A program made the position numbers and the translations under genes. From a virus, in IMG/VR virus record IMGVR_UViG_3300042337_000070, positions 43,943 to 107,942 of that record: a stretch of 64,000 bases of DNA; one strand, written 5' to 3'. Positions 49,262 through 58,926 of this stretch are shown in pieces. Under the pieces are notes generated by a model. It saw only the letters and a list, made by a program, of their open reading frames with translations, was not told where the DNA came from and did not search any database. Position 1 is the stretch's first letter. Each line of letters opens with the position of its first letter.

Positions 49262-50963
49262 TACCGAATCTTCCACGCAATGAATAATAATTTTGCTTGA
49301 TTTCAGATGGACTCAGAACTCTATTGTATATGCGTCCTAGAGCAATCTTACCGTTAAAGAACTCATCACCACCGGGATGATTGACGCCTAGAGTTAGATA
49401 TGAACTTGCCACTGTAGGAAATACAGATATAGCAAATGTGCCACTATTGTTCAATGCACCGTTGATATAAATTCTCCAAGCACCACTGGCAAAAGTTGCT
49501 ACGATATGATACCAAGTATTGGTTGATAATGCTGTAGAGGTACCTTGATACCAAGTTCCTGGCCAGTTAGTTGAAAAGTAAAACTTAGAATCTGTTGCCG
49601 TCCATAGAGAATATTGCTCTCCTCCGTCAGCACCGTAAGTAAAGATAGCGCCTGCTCCAACAAACACATTGACATTTACCAATGCTTCAAGTGTTATATT
49701 GTTTGTAATGTTCAATGATGATGAGGTAACAGTCGCATTCGTAGTTGATCCGTCAAACACCATACTGTCTGTGTAGCGATCAAAATAAATACCGTTCCAA
49801 AGTGTGAGATCGTTAGAATTACCGCTTAAGTCTTTCAGTGTATTGGTTGAAGCCGGTATTCTATTATTCATCCAACCAAGCATCGCAAACTCATCGTCAG
49901 CACTGTCATTGATACAAATGAAAAATGGAGCAGTTCCTTCCCACTTCCATAGTGTAGCACCTGATGCCATATTTGTGGCACCACCACTGACAATCGTTGC
50001 TGTTACACCAGGTCCATTGGTTCCGTCTCTCTGAACCTGTCCTGGAGAAGTTTGTGTTCCTGTAAGTGTATGTGTATCCCATACTACCCAAGATGACCCA
50101 TTCCAATAAGATGTGACAATGTAGCAATTATTAGGTGCTACAATAGCATAATCAGAAAGAACATTGCCCCACGAATAACGATCTGAAAGATACTCATAAC
50201 CCAATCCTTGTGCAGCGTCGCCACCGCCACCGTCAGCAATATTCATTGCCATAACATTGTAAGTATTATCATAAGTTACATATGGACCGTAAACTGTCGG
50301 AGTGATATTATTTGTTGTATTGAAACTAGCCTGATATCGTTGATAGACATATCTTGTCATAGGACTTAGAATAGTCTTATCTGCACCTGTCTGAGTTGCT
50401 GTTGCTATCACTGGAATATTCGAAGATATCCACATATTTTGTAGATTGTTTGATGTGAATGTATTACTTGCACCCTGAGTAATAGTCAATGTTGATGTTG
50501 GTGTACCAGCAAGACCTGTTGCAACACCATCGTAAAAGTTTACTACAGCGGATCCAAATGGTGAATATACATATAGAGTTGCTGGATTGTTACGAGCAGC
50601 ATAATACCAAAACTGCTTGCCTGCCATAGTTAGAGGTGCTAGATTTTGATGCCCATCCTCTACAACAAGATTCATTGGGCCACCTCTACTATAATAGGTA
50701 TTTCCTGCTGTTACTGAGAAAGATCCTCTAGTAGGTCCTGTTGATGTTGAAACAACAGTAGATATAACGCCTGCACTAGTTCTTTCATAGATGGTAACAC
50801 CAGAACTCACGATAGAGTAAGTTGCTGTTCCTGATACGAAGCAATACCAGTCAGCATAACCATGGTCACCTTGTCCTGGTAAAGTCAGACTATTGATGTT
50901 CTTAGCATCTATAGCAAGAACCAGTCCGCTATTGTTTATCTCAGGTCCTGCGTAAGCACTCAT
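49257..50963 (-). CDS. LamG-type adhesin, paralogue 1 of 3, 568 residues
   Basis: Opens EINNSGLVLAIDAKNINS, like the other two. A long beta-rich middle (about 40-360) is unique to it. The C-terminal 190 residues are a concanavalin/LamG jelly roll: DSMVFDGSTTNATVTSSSLN, TLEALVNVNVFVGAGAIFTY, WYHIVATFASGAWRIYINGA and GKIALGRIYNRVLSPSEIKQ, ending LRGRFGI. Likely a carbohydrate-binding virion adhesin. Confidence 0.72.
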   Translation of the reverse strand: MSAYAGPEINNSGLVLAIDAKNINSLTLPGQGDHGYADWYCFVSGTATYSIVSSGVTIYERTSAGVISTVVSTSTGPTRGSFSVTAGNTYYSRGGPMNLVVEDGHQNLAPLTMAGKQFWYYAARNNPATLYVYSPFGSAVVNFYDGVATGLAGTPTSTLTITQGASNTFTSNNLQNMWISSNIPVIATATQTGADKTILSPMTRYVYQRYQASFNTTNNITPTVYGPYVTYDNTYNVMAMNIADGGGGDAAQGLGYEYLSDRYSWGNVLSDYAIVAPNNCYIVTSYWNGSSWVVWDTHTLTGTQTSPGQVQRDGTNGPGVTATIVSGGATNMASGATLWKWEGTAPFFICINDSADDEFAMLGWMNNRIPASTNTLKDLSGNSNDLTLWNGIYFDRYTDSMVFDGSTTNATVTSSSLNITNNITLEALVNVNVFVGAGAIFTYGADGGEQYSLWTATDSKFYFSTNWPGTWYQGTSTALSTNTWYHIVATFASGAWRIYINGALNNSGTFAISVFPTVASSYLTLGVNHPGGDEFFNGKIALGRIYNRVLSPSEIKQNYYSLRGRFGI

Positions 50964-51745
50964 AGTCCGAATCTTCCTCTAAGAGCATCGAAGTTCTGTG
51001 CAATCTCGGCCGCTGTCAATGCTCTATTATACATTTTCATATTACTGAAATCCATCTTAGACCACCAACAATAATCGGCAGTGCCACCAGTCCATTTAGC
51101 ACCACCTATTGATATGTCATTAGAAGTATATGCACCTTCCGAAACTGGTGTGGGTGTATATGTAGCAGTTCCTCTAGAAACACTATTGAAATACATCGTA
51201 TATAGATTGTTTTTTCTAGTTACTACTACTTGATGCCAATTTCCTTGAACTAATGTGTTCGATCCGTTTGAAACTATAAACTCATAGAAAGTTGGTCCTG
51301 TAGCACTTAGAATACCAAAACGCATATCTGATGCTGTATAGTAGAAACCTTGGTGCCATCCTCTAAAAACAGAAACTACACTTACACCTTCAGTAGCATC
51401 ATAAGACGATGGATTCAAATCATTTGGTTTAAACCAAACTTCCCAAGTAAAATCGCTGTATAGAAAGATATGAGGCTTTGCAGCGGCAGTCGTCATTGTT
51501 GTTAGATACTGATCACCAGCCGTTTGTTTGACTGCCTGAGTTGCCGAACCTGCTAAACGGCTGAATGTAATATATCCTGCACTATTATAGGTAGCATAAC
51601 TTGTCGATGGATTAGTTCTACTGAATGTTGAAGTTGTTACAACTGAATTTGCTGAGTTGCCACTTGTATAGTTTACAGGATTACGGAAATCTATACTTAG
51701 CAATAGATTATTTGTAACAATATTAGGAGAATGATTTAGTGCCAT
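50960..51745 (-). CDS. LamG-type adhesin, paralogue 2 of 3, 261 residues
   Basis: MALNHSPNIVTNNLLLSIDF opening, then FTWEVWFKPNDLNPSSYDAT, WHQVVVTRKNNLYTMYFNSV and SNMKMYNRALTAAEIAQNFD, ending LRGRFGL. A single LamG jelly roll. Overlaps the 568-residue gene by 4 bases. Confidence 0.72.
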   Translation of the reverse strand: MALNHSPNIVTNNLLLSIDFRNPVNYTSGNSANSVVTTSTFSRTNPSTSYATYNSAGYITFSRLAGSATQAVKQTAGDQYLTTMTTAAAKPHIFLYSDFTWEVWFKPNDLNPSSYDATEGVSVVSVFRGWHQGFYYTASDMRFGILSATGPTFYEFIVSNGSNTLVQGNWHQVVVTRKNNLYTMYFNSVSRGTATYTPTPVSEGAYTSNDISIGGAKWTGGTADYCWWSKMDFSNMKMYNRALTAAEIAQNFDALRGRFGL

Positions 51746-52434
51746 TAGATACCGTATCTTCCTCTAATAGCAAAAAAGTTTTCTTTAATTTCTTCATCGG
51801 TCAATACACGATTATAAATGTGTAGAGGGCCCATTGTCATCAATCCGGCTATAGCACCATTAAATATGTAGATAGCAGAGGATCCGGATGTTTTGGGATT
51901 TGCTAAAGTGGCGCTGGTATTGAAAGCACCATTAATATATGATCTACCAGCAGCGCCGTTTTTAGATACTCCGACATAATACCAAGTATCAATTAGAAAG
52001 TCGGTTGTATCGCTATTAAGACAAATACCCGAAAATCCCGTATTGCCTGGATCGTATCTCCAATGAATCATTCTATTAGACGGATTTCTCCAAATACCGG
52101 GGGTTCTATCTGATCCACCAGCAGGATAACCAATAATTTGTTCCCAGTTACCTGAATATCCATTACTACCGTAAGTGGCCGTCGTATTAAATTTAATCAT
52201 GAATAGAATAGTGTGAGAGTCATTATTCAAAATAGATGTCGAGGATGACGATGCTATAGCACCCGAGTTTAAACCTGGTGTTGTCATGTTTGCTGCTGTC
52301 ACAGAAAAGTTAAGTTGTGACGAACTAAGATCAAACCAAGTTGTTCCTGATCCTGGGTAAGATACTCTATTCCCAGGATCCAAACACAATACTAATCCAG
52401 ATGTTTGTATTTTTGTGTTATAAGCAACACCCAT
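51745..52434 (-). CDS. LamG-type adhesin, paralogue 3 of 3, 229 residues
   Basis: KIQTSGLVLCLDPGNRVSYP, GSGTTWFDLSSSQLN, DTWYYVGVSKNGAAGRSYIN and GPLHIYNRVLTDEEIKENFF, ending IRGRYGI. Shortest of the three; single LamG domain. Shares one base each with the genes before and after (ATGA/TAATG-type overlaps). Confidence 0.72.
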   Translation of the reverse strand: MGVAYNTKIQTSGLVLCLDPGNRVSYPGSGTTWFDLSSSQLNFSVTAANMTTPGLNSGAIASSSSTSILNNDSHTILFMIKFNTTATYGSNGYSGNWEQIIGYPAGGSDRTPGIWRNPSNRMIHWRYDPGNTGFSGICLNSDTTDFLIDTWYYVGVSKNGAAGRSYINGAFNTSATLANPKTSGSSAIYIFNGAIAGLMTMGPLHIYNRVLTDEEIKENFFAIRGRYGI

Positions 52435-55400
52435 TACTCATCAAACTCCACTACCAGTTTATCAACATCATTACGTTCCGCATAGATGTGATAGAAGCAA
52501 TAAGGTTGAGTATGGTTTTCAGTATCAATATGAACTCTATTATTTTTTATTTCGACCACATATGGTTTTTGAGAATGACCAATAGCAGTTAGTTGAACTG
52601 TGATAGAGTCTTCATCTACCAATCCTGTCCAGTAGTCTGGTAGATCAATAACTTTACCATCAATCTTACCACGAATATAGACACCGTTTTCCGGACCTTC
52701 GAGCGATCCATAGCGTAGTTTCTTACCAGGCTTTGTAGGATGATCGATAACGAATGACTTGGTGGTTGCAGCGAATGAACCATTGACTTGTAGTTTGTAA
52801 GTTGTTGTATTCAATCCAATTGCAACATTACCACCACCATAACAGAGTGTAACATCTTGTCCTGAGGTGTAATTGATATGGATAGGTGTATTATTACCTT
52901 CCATCTGGTTACTGTCAAAACCGATACCTGTTGTTGTAGTTCCGATAACAAGGGCAGCCTGAGACATGTCAAGCACACCAACTCCAGCATTTAGGTTACC
53001 GATAGGATTGAGTTGTAATCTAGCACCTGGTGTTGTGGTTCCAATACCAACTCTTCCAGTTCCGGTAATACGCATTGCTTCTGTCGTATTATTGACAGCA
53101 AAACTAATAGCATCGCCTGACGTTCCAGCAGATACCACGTTTCTAATAGTAACGCCACCGAATGTTCCTGCGTTATCATATCCAAATAGAGCACCATAAC
53201 CACCTGCTCTATTAGCACCGAAATACGCAAATCCTGATGTAGAAGCAGTGCTAATTTGAACAGGAACCGCTGAATCTACTAGAGATCCTCCGCCAACAGA
53301 AAGTAATGCTAGTGGTGCTGTATTACCAATACCAACATTACCGCTCGATAGCATAGTCATTACTGTGGTATTTGCAGCAATGAATGAACCATGTGCTAGT
53401 GTGAAGTCTAAACGGGTTCTGGAGTTTACGCTGTCGTTTTCATATCTTGAAAGATTAAATTGTGCAGCCGCACCAAACGCTTGACCACCAGTACCTTGTC
53501 TTCCAAGCATCATAACAGTCTTAGGATCATTCAATACGCTTGTGCCGGTTGCTGTCTGATGCACAACCATAAGTGTATTAGTATCGTAAGTATATGATGC
53601 ATCATCAGTTACTTTTGCACCAACATGTAGTCGTGTTACTGGAGATGCTGTTGCAATACCAACCTTTTCACTTCCGTCAAATGTCATGACAGGAACAGAA
53701 GCGTTATATCTCTGGAAGTAGAATCTATTGGTATTACCGTCTGCTACAATGTCCCAGAATGCAGAATTATTGTCAGCATTTCTTAGTGTAACGATTACAG
53801 GTCTGGTAGATCCTTTGGTAATAAACGATGTATTTCTAAGTGAATCGCCTGGATCCGATCCAGCGGTAAAGTTCGATCCAACTGTGTGAGAGAATGTGGC
53901 AACATTTGCTCTAATTTGAACATCGCCGGAGTTATTGTTGAACCATGATGCTCCGCCGGCTACATGAAGTCTATAAGAAGGAGCGGTACCAACACCAAAG
54001 TTGCCACCATTATTGACATAGTTGTCGCCGCCGCCGGCACTAAAGAGTATTTTTGTTACTCCGCCTGATAGCAACTCGAATGATCCGCCGTCATTTGCTG
54101 CTGTCTGACCGTATATCTTAGCGACAACATTGGTAGCATTTTCTAATGAATAACCATTATATTGTGTAGCAGTTTTAGAACGAATACCTCCCGCAACGTC
54201 TAGTTTTGTTGCTGGCGATGAAGTTCCGATACCTACGTTACCACCATTAGTAATCCACATGGTGCTTAATTGAGTGCCAGCATTTAGTGTGCCCAGAACA
54301 AGTCCTGATCCAACACCTTGTGTGATATATCCTCCAATCGTTCCGCCGTATCCACTACCCTTTTCAATACGAATAAGAGTATTAGATGTGCCTGAAACCG
54401 CAGCAGCAGACCAGAAGCGGCTGATATAATAATCTACATCAGAAGAACTATTGAAAACTTGAAACGTATATGCTGATGAAGTAACACCGATGGCAACGTT
54501 TCCGCCATAAGGTTGTAGTAGGAGATTGCCTTTGACATTACTTTCATCACCGGATTCAATCATCATGTTATTTCTTGTTATTTGTGAGAACAAGATTCTA
54601 CTATGAAGTGAACCGCTTGGATTGTTACCTTGTCTAAACGAAACAATATCATTATATGTGTTTGAATTTGTATTTCTTAATACAACTAATTTAGTATCTG
54701 GATTTGAATCACCAATACCAACATAATTACTCGCAGTAAATCTAACAATTTCAGAAGCAGCAGTGCTGAATACTATATTAGCACTTTCCCATGTGTATAA
54801 GTTAAGATCACCTCTACCTCTATGCTGAATCCAAGAAGCAGCATTAGCACCTGTATTATCTCTGATAATTCTTAGTGAATAGTCTGTATAAGTATCGTCA
54901 CCACGAAAATCAATATAAGCATAACGATTGCCAGTACCAAAGTTATTAATTTCCATTGAGGATGATTGAAATAAATGATTGGCAATACGTGTATCACCAC
55001 GAACATCAAAATCAAATGATGTTGATGCTACACCAATAGAAACATTACCATTATGATCCATACGTAGACCAGATGTGGTATTTGACCATGGAACAATAGA
55101 GAGACCGCAAACAGTATCAGAGTTACCATTGTTGAACATGATAATTTTATCATTGTTCTGAACAAGTCCATTCCAAGAACCTACGGCAACATTAGCAGCA
55201 AATTTTAGATTTCCACCAGTGGTTGATGATAGAAGCATACCATCGGTGCCTCTACCAGTTGTTTGAACATGTAATTTATCAAGAGGTGTTGCACCACCAA
55301 CAGATACTTGTCCAGTAACATAGAAATCAACAGTATTGGCACCACCATTAGCATTGAACAAACTAACAGAGCGTGATCCTACTCCGCCAGTGAAGATTCT

Positions 55401-58376
55401 CATAACTGTAGAATAACTATCAATTGTCCAGTTAGGATTTGATCCTGCTCCAATAAGATTAATCTGTCCACCTTCATTAGAACCATCAAATGGTGTCAAT
55501 GTTAGCAAATTATTAGCAGTAATACTACCTGTAGTTGTTAGAGCGCCTGCTAATGTGACTGTTGTATTAGCAAGTTTAGTATCAGCATAAGCATTTGCTG
55601 CCAATACAGATGTATTAGTATAGGCTCTCGCTATAATAAGATTAGCAGCAACTATAGTGCTGGCAAATGCATTACCGGCATTAGCCATAAATCCAGAGTA
55701 GTTATTAGCAGCGGTTGTTGATGTATTAGTGTATGCTGTAGCAGTTACTAAGTTAGCAGCCACAATGGTAGAGGCAAATGCATTACCAGCATTAGCCATA
55801 AATCCAGAGTAGTTGTTTGCCGCAGTTGCTACAGAAGAAACGTCAGTGTTTGTGGCAATGCTATACCATGTTGTACCATCATTCGTTATAGTCCAGTTAT
55901 CGTTTCCTTCTCTCCATAGAATAGAAACGTTTGCTGATGATCCACGTTTTACTTCGATGCCCGCATCTTCTGATGGAGCGACGGCCGCCGGAATGTCATT
56001 GTTAAGAGTAATGATAGCATCGCCAATTAGCAATGTCTGAGTATTAGCGTAAGTAACAACACCGGATGTTGTTAAATTACCTTGAACTACTAGATCACCA
56101 GTAATGGTATCTCCGGCCTTCTTTACATATGTTGAGTTTGCATATGTATTAGCATTGTTAGCAACTAAACCTGCTTGGTTAGCAGCACCAAAAGCAGCAT
56201 TGGCAATAACACCTGCTTGGTTAGCATTCAGACCCGCAGTATTAGCAGAAGCACCAGCGGTATTTGCTGACGTAAATGCAGCATTTACAGAAACATAAGC
56301 AGCCGACAAACGAACGTTGTCAGTGTTAGACTGTGTAAAGACTGCATTTGTTAGAACATAGTCAGCATTAGAAGATGTATAAGCAGCATTGATAACTGCA
56401 AATGCAGAGTTAACAGCATTATAAGTTAGATTAGAATGATTGAATGCGGCTGTTGTGTTTGTTGATACACCGTTTGCAAAAGCAAAAGCAGCGGCGCCGT
56501 TTGTGGCAGTATAGGCATTGTTAGCAACACCGAATGCAGCATTGATTACACCGAATGCTGAGTTGACGGCTGTATAGGCAACATTACCTTCGTTGAATGC
56601 AGCATTGGCAATGACACCTGCTTGGTTAGCGGCAGCAAATGCACCGTTAGCAATAGTTCCTGCACCATTAGCCATGACACCAGCATAGTTGTTTGCTGAT
56701 GTGGCATTTGTTGCTACTGTTGTTTGTGTAGCGTAAGTAGAGTTAGCATAGACATTGGCTGAGTTAGCCATGGCACCAGCATAATTATTGGATGAACTAA
56801 CCGATGTATTGACATAAAGTCTTACACCTGAATCAGCGGTAGCAAATGCACCGTTGACGCTATTGGCCATAGCACCTGCATAGTTGTTTGCTGCAACCGC
56901 AGTATTTGCTAAATCAGATGCGACAGTATTTGCTTTATTGAATCCAGAGTTAGCAACACCAAATGCAGATACTAGAACACCAGAGTTTTCAAATCTTCCT
57001 TTAGAGGAAATGTAAGTGATAATATCACCGTTAGCAAGACCATTTAACTCAACCAGTTCGTCTTCGTTTAGTTTAGAACCAAGTGTTAGACGAATTTCTA
57101 GAGCGCCTTGGATATTATGACTATTGACAACCGCAGCAATGGTAATCTTATTGTTTGGTGCAGTTGGCATAGTATTTTGAAATGCACCAGGAGTAGTAGA
57201 TGAGACATACAAAATGTCCCCTTGACTAAACATACTAGTGTTGATACCTCTAAGTTTTCCTTGAGATATAACAAAACCATCTGCTCCATCAGCAATATTG
57301 GCGGCCGCCACACCTACAACATACTTTGATGGATATTGATTGTTTGCTGTAGCAGGGGCCACAAGAAGACGACTAGATGCACCTAATGTGCCAGCAAATC
57401 TTACTACTGTTCCTTTTGTGATTGTAGAACCAGTCTGATTCTTAACATAGTAAAATAAATCTTGTCCAATATGTCCAATGACATTGCTTGGTGTATCCAT
57501 ATCAAAATGAAGTGTGGAATCATCTTGTGACCAAGTAAGAGCACCAGGAACTGTTGGTGTTATGTTTGTGCTGGTATTGAACATAAGTTGTGTTACATTG
57601 GTGATCGATCCACCAATAAACACGTTGTTAGTAACTCTTAAATTGTTAACATTACCACTGATATTGGCAATCATTGAATTGGCAATGACTACATCATAGG
57701 CATACAATGTATTCTTGACGTTTAGCGAACCATTGAATAGTGCACCGTCTGTATTAGAAAGTTTAGTATTTGCCCAAGCATTGGCAGCATTGACCATCAA
57801 TCCTGCATAGTTATTGGAAGCACCTACAGAAGTATTGGTATAATCTCTAGCCGCATTCAAAACAGTGCCATTAGCATACCCATAAGCATCTGTTAGAATT
57901 TGTAATCCATAGGCATTGGTATAGTTGTTAGCACCAATACCTGTATTGAATGCTAGAACGTTTGCTGCATTCGCCTTATCATAAGCGGCATTTGCAACAG
58001 TGAAACTTGTGTTAGATTTACCAAAAGCAGAATTAGATATAACACCTGCTTGATTGGCAGCGTCAAAAGCAGACTTTAGATTAGCAGTAATAGTGAAAGA
58101 ATCAGAGAAGATGTTTGCGCTTAGATCAATATTATCACCGTTGATAATGGTGAGATAATCACCTTGAGTATCAGCAATTAGAAGTTGACCTGCAACATTG
58201 ACAGCACCGAAGTTGAAAGGTATATCTCCACCTGAAACATATGCAATTTGTCCAGCTGTATTTTTATAATAAATTCTGCCATCAGCATAGTTGATGGCAA
58301 TTTCACCATATTCGAGACTAGTAGGAGCCTTATTAACTTCGGATGATTTTTTAAGTTTGATTACTGTGTTAGCCAT
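52434..58376 (-). CDS. Giant tail fibre, 1980 residues
   Basis: Opens MANTVIKLKKSSEVNKAPTS, an N-terminal baseplate-attachment type segment. Long ANAAFxxAN rod repeats occupy about 90-230 and 470-760, with further blocks near 850-930, then alternate with beta modules carrying VGIGTSSPATKLDVAGG-type repeats (1000-1860). The end is not S74: FVIDHPTKPGKKLRYGSLEG then PENGVYIRG and LPDYWTGLVDEDSITVQLTA, a different conserved C-terminal domain found in phage and cyanobacterial fibre-like proteins. A late motif at 58492 lies about 116 bases upstream. Confidence 0.85.
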   Translation of the reverse strand: MANTVIKLKKSSEVNKAPTSLEYGEIAINYADGRIYYKNTAGQIAYVSGGDIPFNFGAVNVAGQLLIADTQGDYLTIINGDNIDLSANIFSDSFTITANLKSAFDAANQAGVISNSAFGKSNTSFTVANAAYDKANAANVLAFNTGIGANNYTNAYGLQILTDAYGYANGTVLNAARDYTNTSVGASNNYAGLMVNAANAWANTKLSNTDGALFNGSLNVKNTLYAYDVVIANSMIANISGNVNNLRVTNNVFIGGSITNVTQLMFNTSTNITPTVPGALTWSQDDSTLHFDMDTPSNVIGHIGQDLFYYVKNQTGSTITKGTVVRFAGTLGASSRLLVAPATANNQYPSKYVVGVAAANIADGADGFVISQGKLRGINTSMFSQGDILYVSSTTPGAFQNTMPTAPNNKITIAAVVNSHNIQGALEIRLTLGSKLNEDELVELNGLANGDIITYISSKGRFENSGVLVSAFGVANSGFNKANTVASDLANTAVAANNYAGAMANSVNGAFATADSGVRLYVNTSVSSSNNYAGAMANSANVYANSTYATQTTVATNATSANNYAGVMANGAGTIANGAFAAANQAGVIANAAFNEGNVAYTAVNSAFGVINAAFGVANNAYTATNGAAAFAFANGVSTNTTAAFNHSNLTYNAVNSAFAVINAAYTSSNADYVLTNAVFTQSNTDNVRLSAAYVSVNAAFTSANTAGASANTAGLNANQAGVIANAAFGAANQAGLVANNANTYANSTYVKKAGDTITGDLVVQGNLTTSGVVTYANTQTLLIGDAIITLNNDIPAAVAPSEDAGIEVKRGSSANVSILWREGNDNWTITNDGTTWYSIATNTDVSSVATAANNYSGFMANAGNAFASTIVAANLVTATAYTNTSTTAANNYSGFMANAGNAFASTIVAANLIIARAYTNTSVLAANAYADTKLANTTVTLAGALTTTGSITANNLLTLTPFDGSNEGGQINLIGAGSNPNWTIDSYSTVMRIFTGGVGSRSVSLFNANGGANTVDFYVTGQVSVGGATPLDKLHVQTTGRGTDGMLLSSTTGGNLKFAANVAVGSWNGLVQNNDKIIMFNNGNSDTVCGLSIVPWSNTTSGLRMDHNGNVSIGVASTSFDFDVRGDTRIANHLFQSSSMEINNFGTGNRYAYIDFRGDDTYTDYSLRIIRDNTGANAASWIQHRGRGDLNLYTWESANIVFSTAASEIVRFTASNYVGIGDSNPDTKLVVLRNTNSNTYNDIVSFRQGNNPSGSLHSRILFSQITRNNMMIESGDESNVKGNLLLQPYGGNVAIGVTSSAYTFQVFNSSSDVDYYISRFWSAAAVSGTSNTLIRIEKGSGYGGTIGGYITQGVGSGLVLGTLNAGTQLSTMWITNGGNVGIGTSSPATKLDVAGGIRSKTATQYNGYSLENATNVVAKIYGQTAANDGGSFELLSGGVTKILFSAGGGDNYVNNGGNFGVGTAPSYRLHVAGGASWFNNNSGDVQIRANVATFSHTVGSNFTAGSDPGDSLRNTSFITKGSTRPVIVTLRNADNNSAFWDIVADGNTNRFYFQRYNASVPVMTFDGSEKVGIATASPVTRLHVGAKVTDDASYTYDTNTLMVVHQTATGTSVLNDPKTVMMLGRQGTGGQAFGAAAQFNLSRYENDSVNSRTRLDFTLAHGSFIAANTTVMTMLSSGNVGIGNTAPLALLSVGGGSLVDSAVPVQISTASTSGFAYFGANRAGGYGALFGYDNAGTFGGVTIRNVVSAGTSGDAISFAVNNTTEAMRITGTGRVGIGTTTPGARLQLNPIGNLNAGVGVLDMSQAALVIGTTTTGIGFDSNQMEGNNTPIHINYTSGQDVTLCYGGGNVAIGLNTTTYKLQVNGSFAATTKSFVIDHPTKPGKKLRYGSLEGPENGVYIRGKIDGKVIDLPDYWTGLVDEDSITVQLTAIGHSQKPYVVEIKNNRVHIDTENHTQPYCFYHIYAERNDVDKLVVEFDE

Positions 58377-58906
58377 TAAAAGTCGTCATTCTCGTCTTTC
58401 GGCTGGGCTTCAACTAGTTTGAGATCCTCTATAGGAGTTACTTCCATAAGAGGTACTACTGGAGCGACTGCAACCTCGGTTACCTTTTTCTTATTTATAG
58501 TCTTTTTGGAAGGCGATTTAGGATCTTTGAGACTGTCAATTTCATCTTGCTTTTCGGCAAGAAGAACAGTTAAATTTTCAATTTCAACATTTTTATTCAA
58601 TAAAGAATGTTTGATGTCATTCAACTGAGTTGTTAAAGCATCCATATGCGAAACTTTATTCTTAAGTGCCTCATAAGATGCTTTGAGTGCGTTTGAATCT
58701 TCTACACTTTTTGTTAGTCCCGAAGCCGTCTTCTTAGTTTCTTCTAGTTGTTCTTCTAGAGATGAGATTAGAGCATCTTTTTCCGAAACAACTTCTGTGG
58801 CAATTCTTAGTTGGGATTTTAACTGTAATATCGTAGATGTTTGTTCATGTATCATACCTAAAGCATTATCAACATAGGCATTCACATACTTTTGATGGTC
58901 ACTCAT
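58376..58906 (-). CDS. Coiled-coil protein, 176 residues
   Basis: MSDHQKYVNAYVDNALGMIH then an almost unbroken coiled coil (about 20-125: EKDALISSLEEQLEETKKTA, NKNVEIENLTVLLAEKQDEI), a Lys/Ser-rich patch and an acidic Pro-rich tail. Sits between two ANAAF fibres and ends where the giant fibre starts. Possibly a fibre connector or whisker-like part; no family recognised. Confidence 0.65.
   Translation of the reverse strand: MSDHQKYVNAYVDNALGMIHEQTSTILQLKSQLRIATEVVSEKDALISSLEEQLEETKKTASGLTKSVEDSNALKASYEALKNKVSHMDALTTQLNDIKHSLLNKNVEIENLTVLLAEKQDEIDSLKDPKSPSKKTINKKKVTEVAVAPVVPLMEVTPIEDLKLVEAQPKDENDDF
58492..58499 (-). promoter_or_regulatory. Internal TATAAATA motif before the giant fibre
   Basis: Perfect late -10 sequence on the minus strand within the coiled-coil gene, 116 bases above the 1980-residue fibre start. 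It may be functional or a chance by-product of its Thr-Ile-Asn-Lys codons. Confidence 0.4.
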
Positions 58907-58926
58907 TATTTTTCTCCAATATTACG

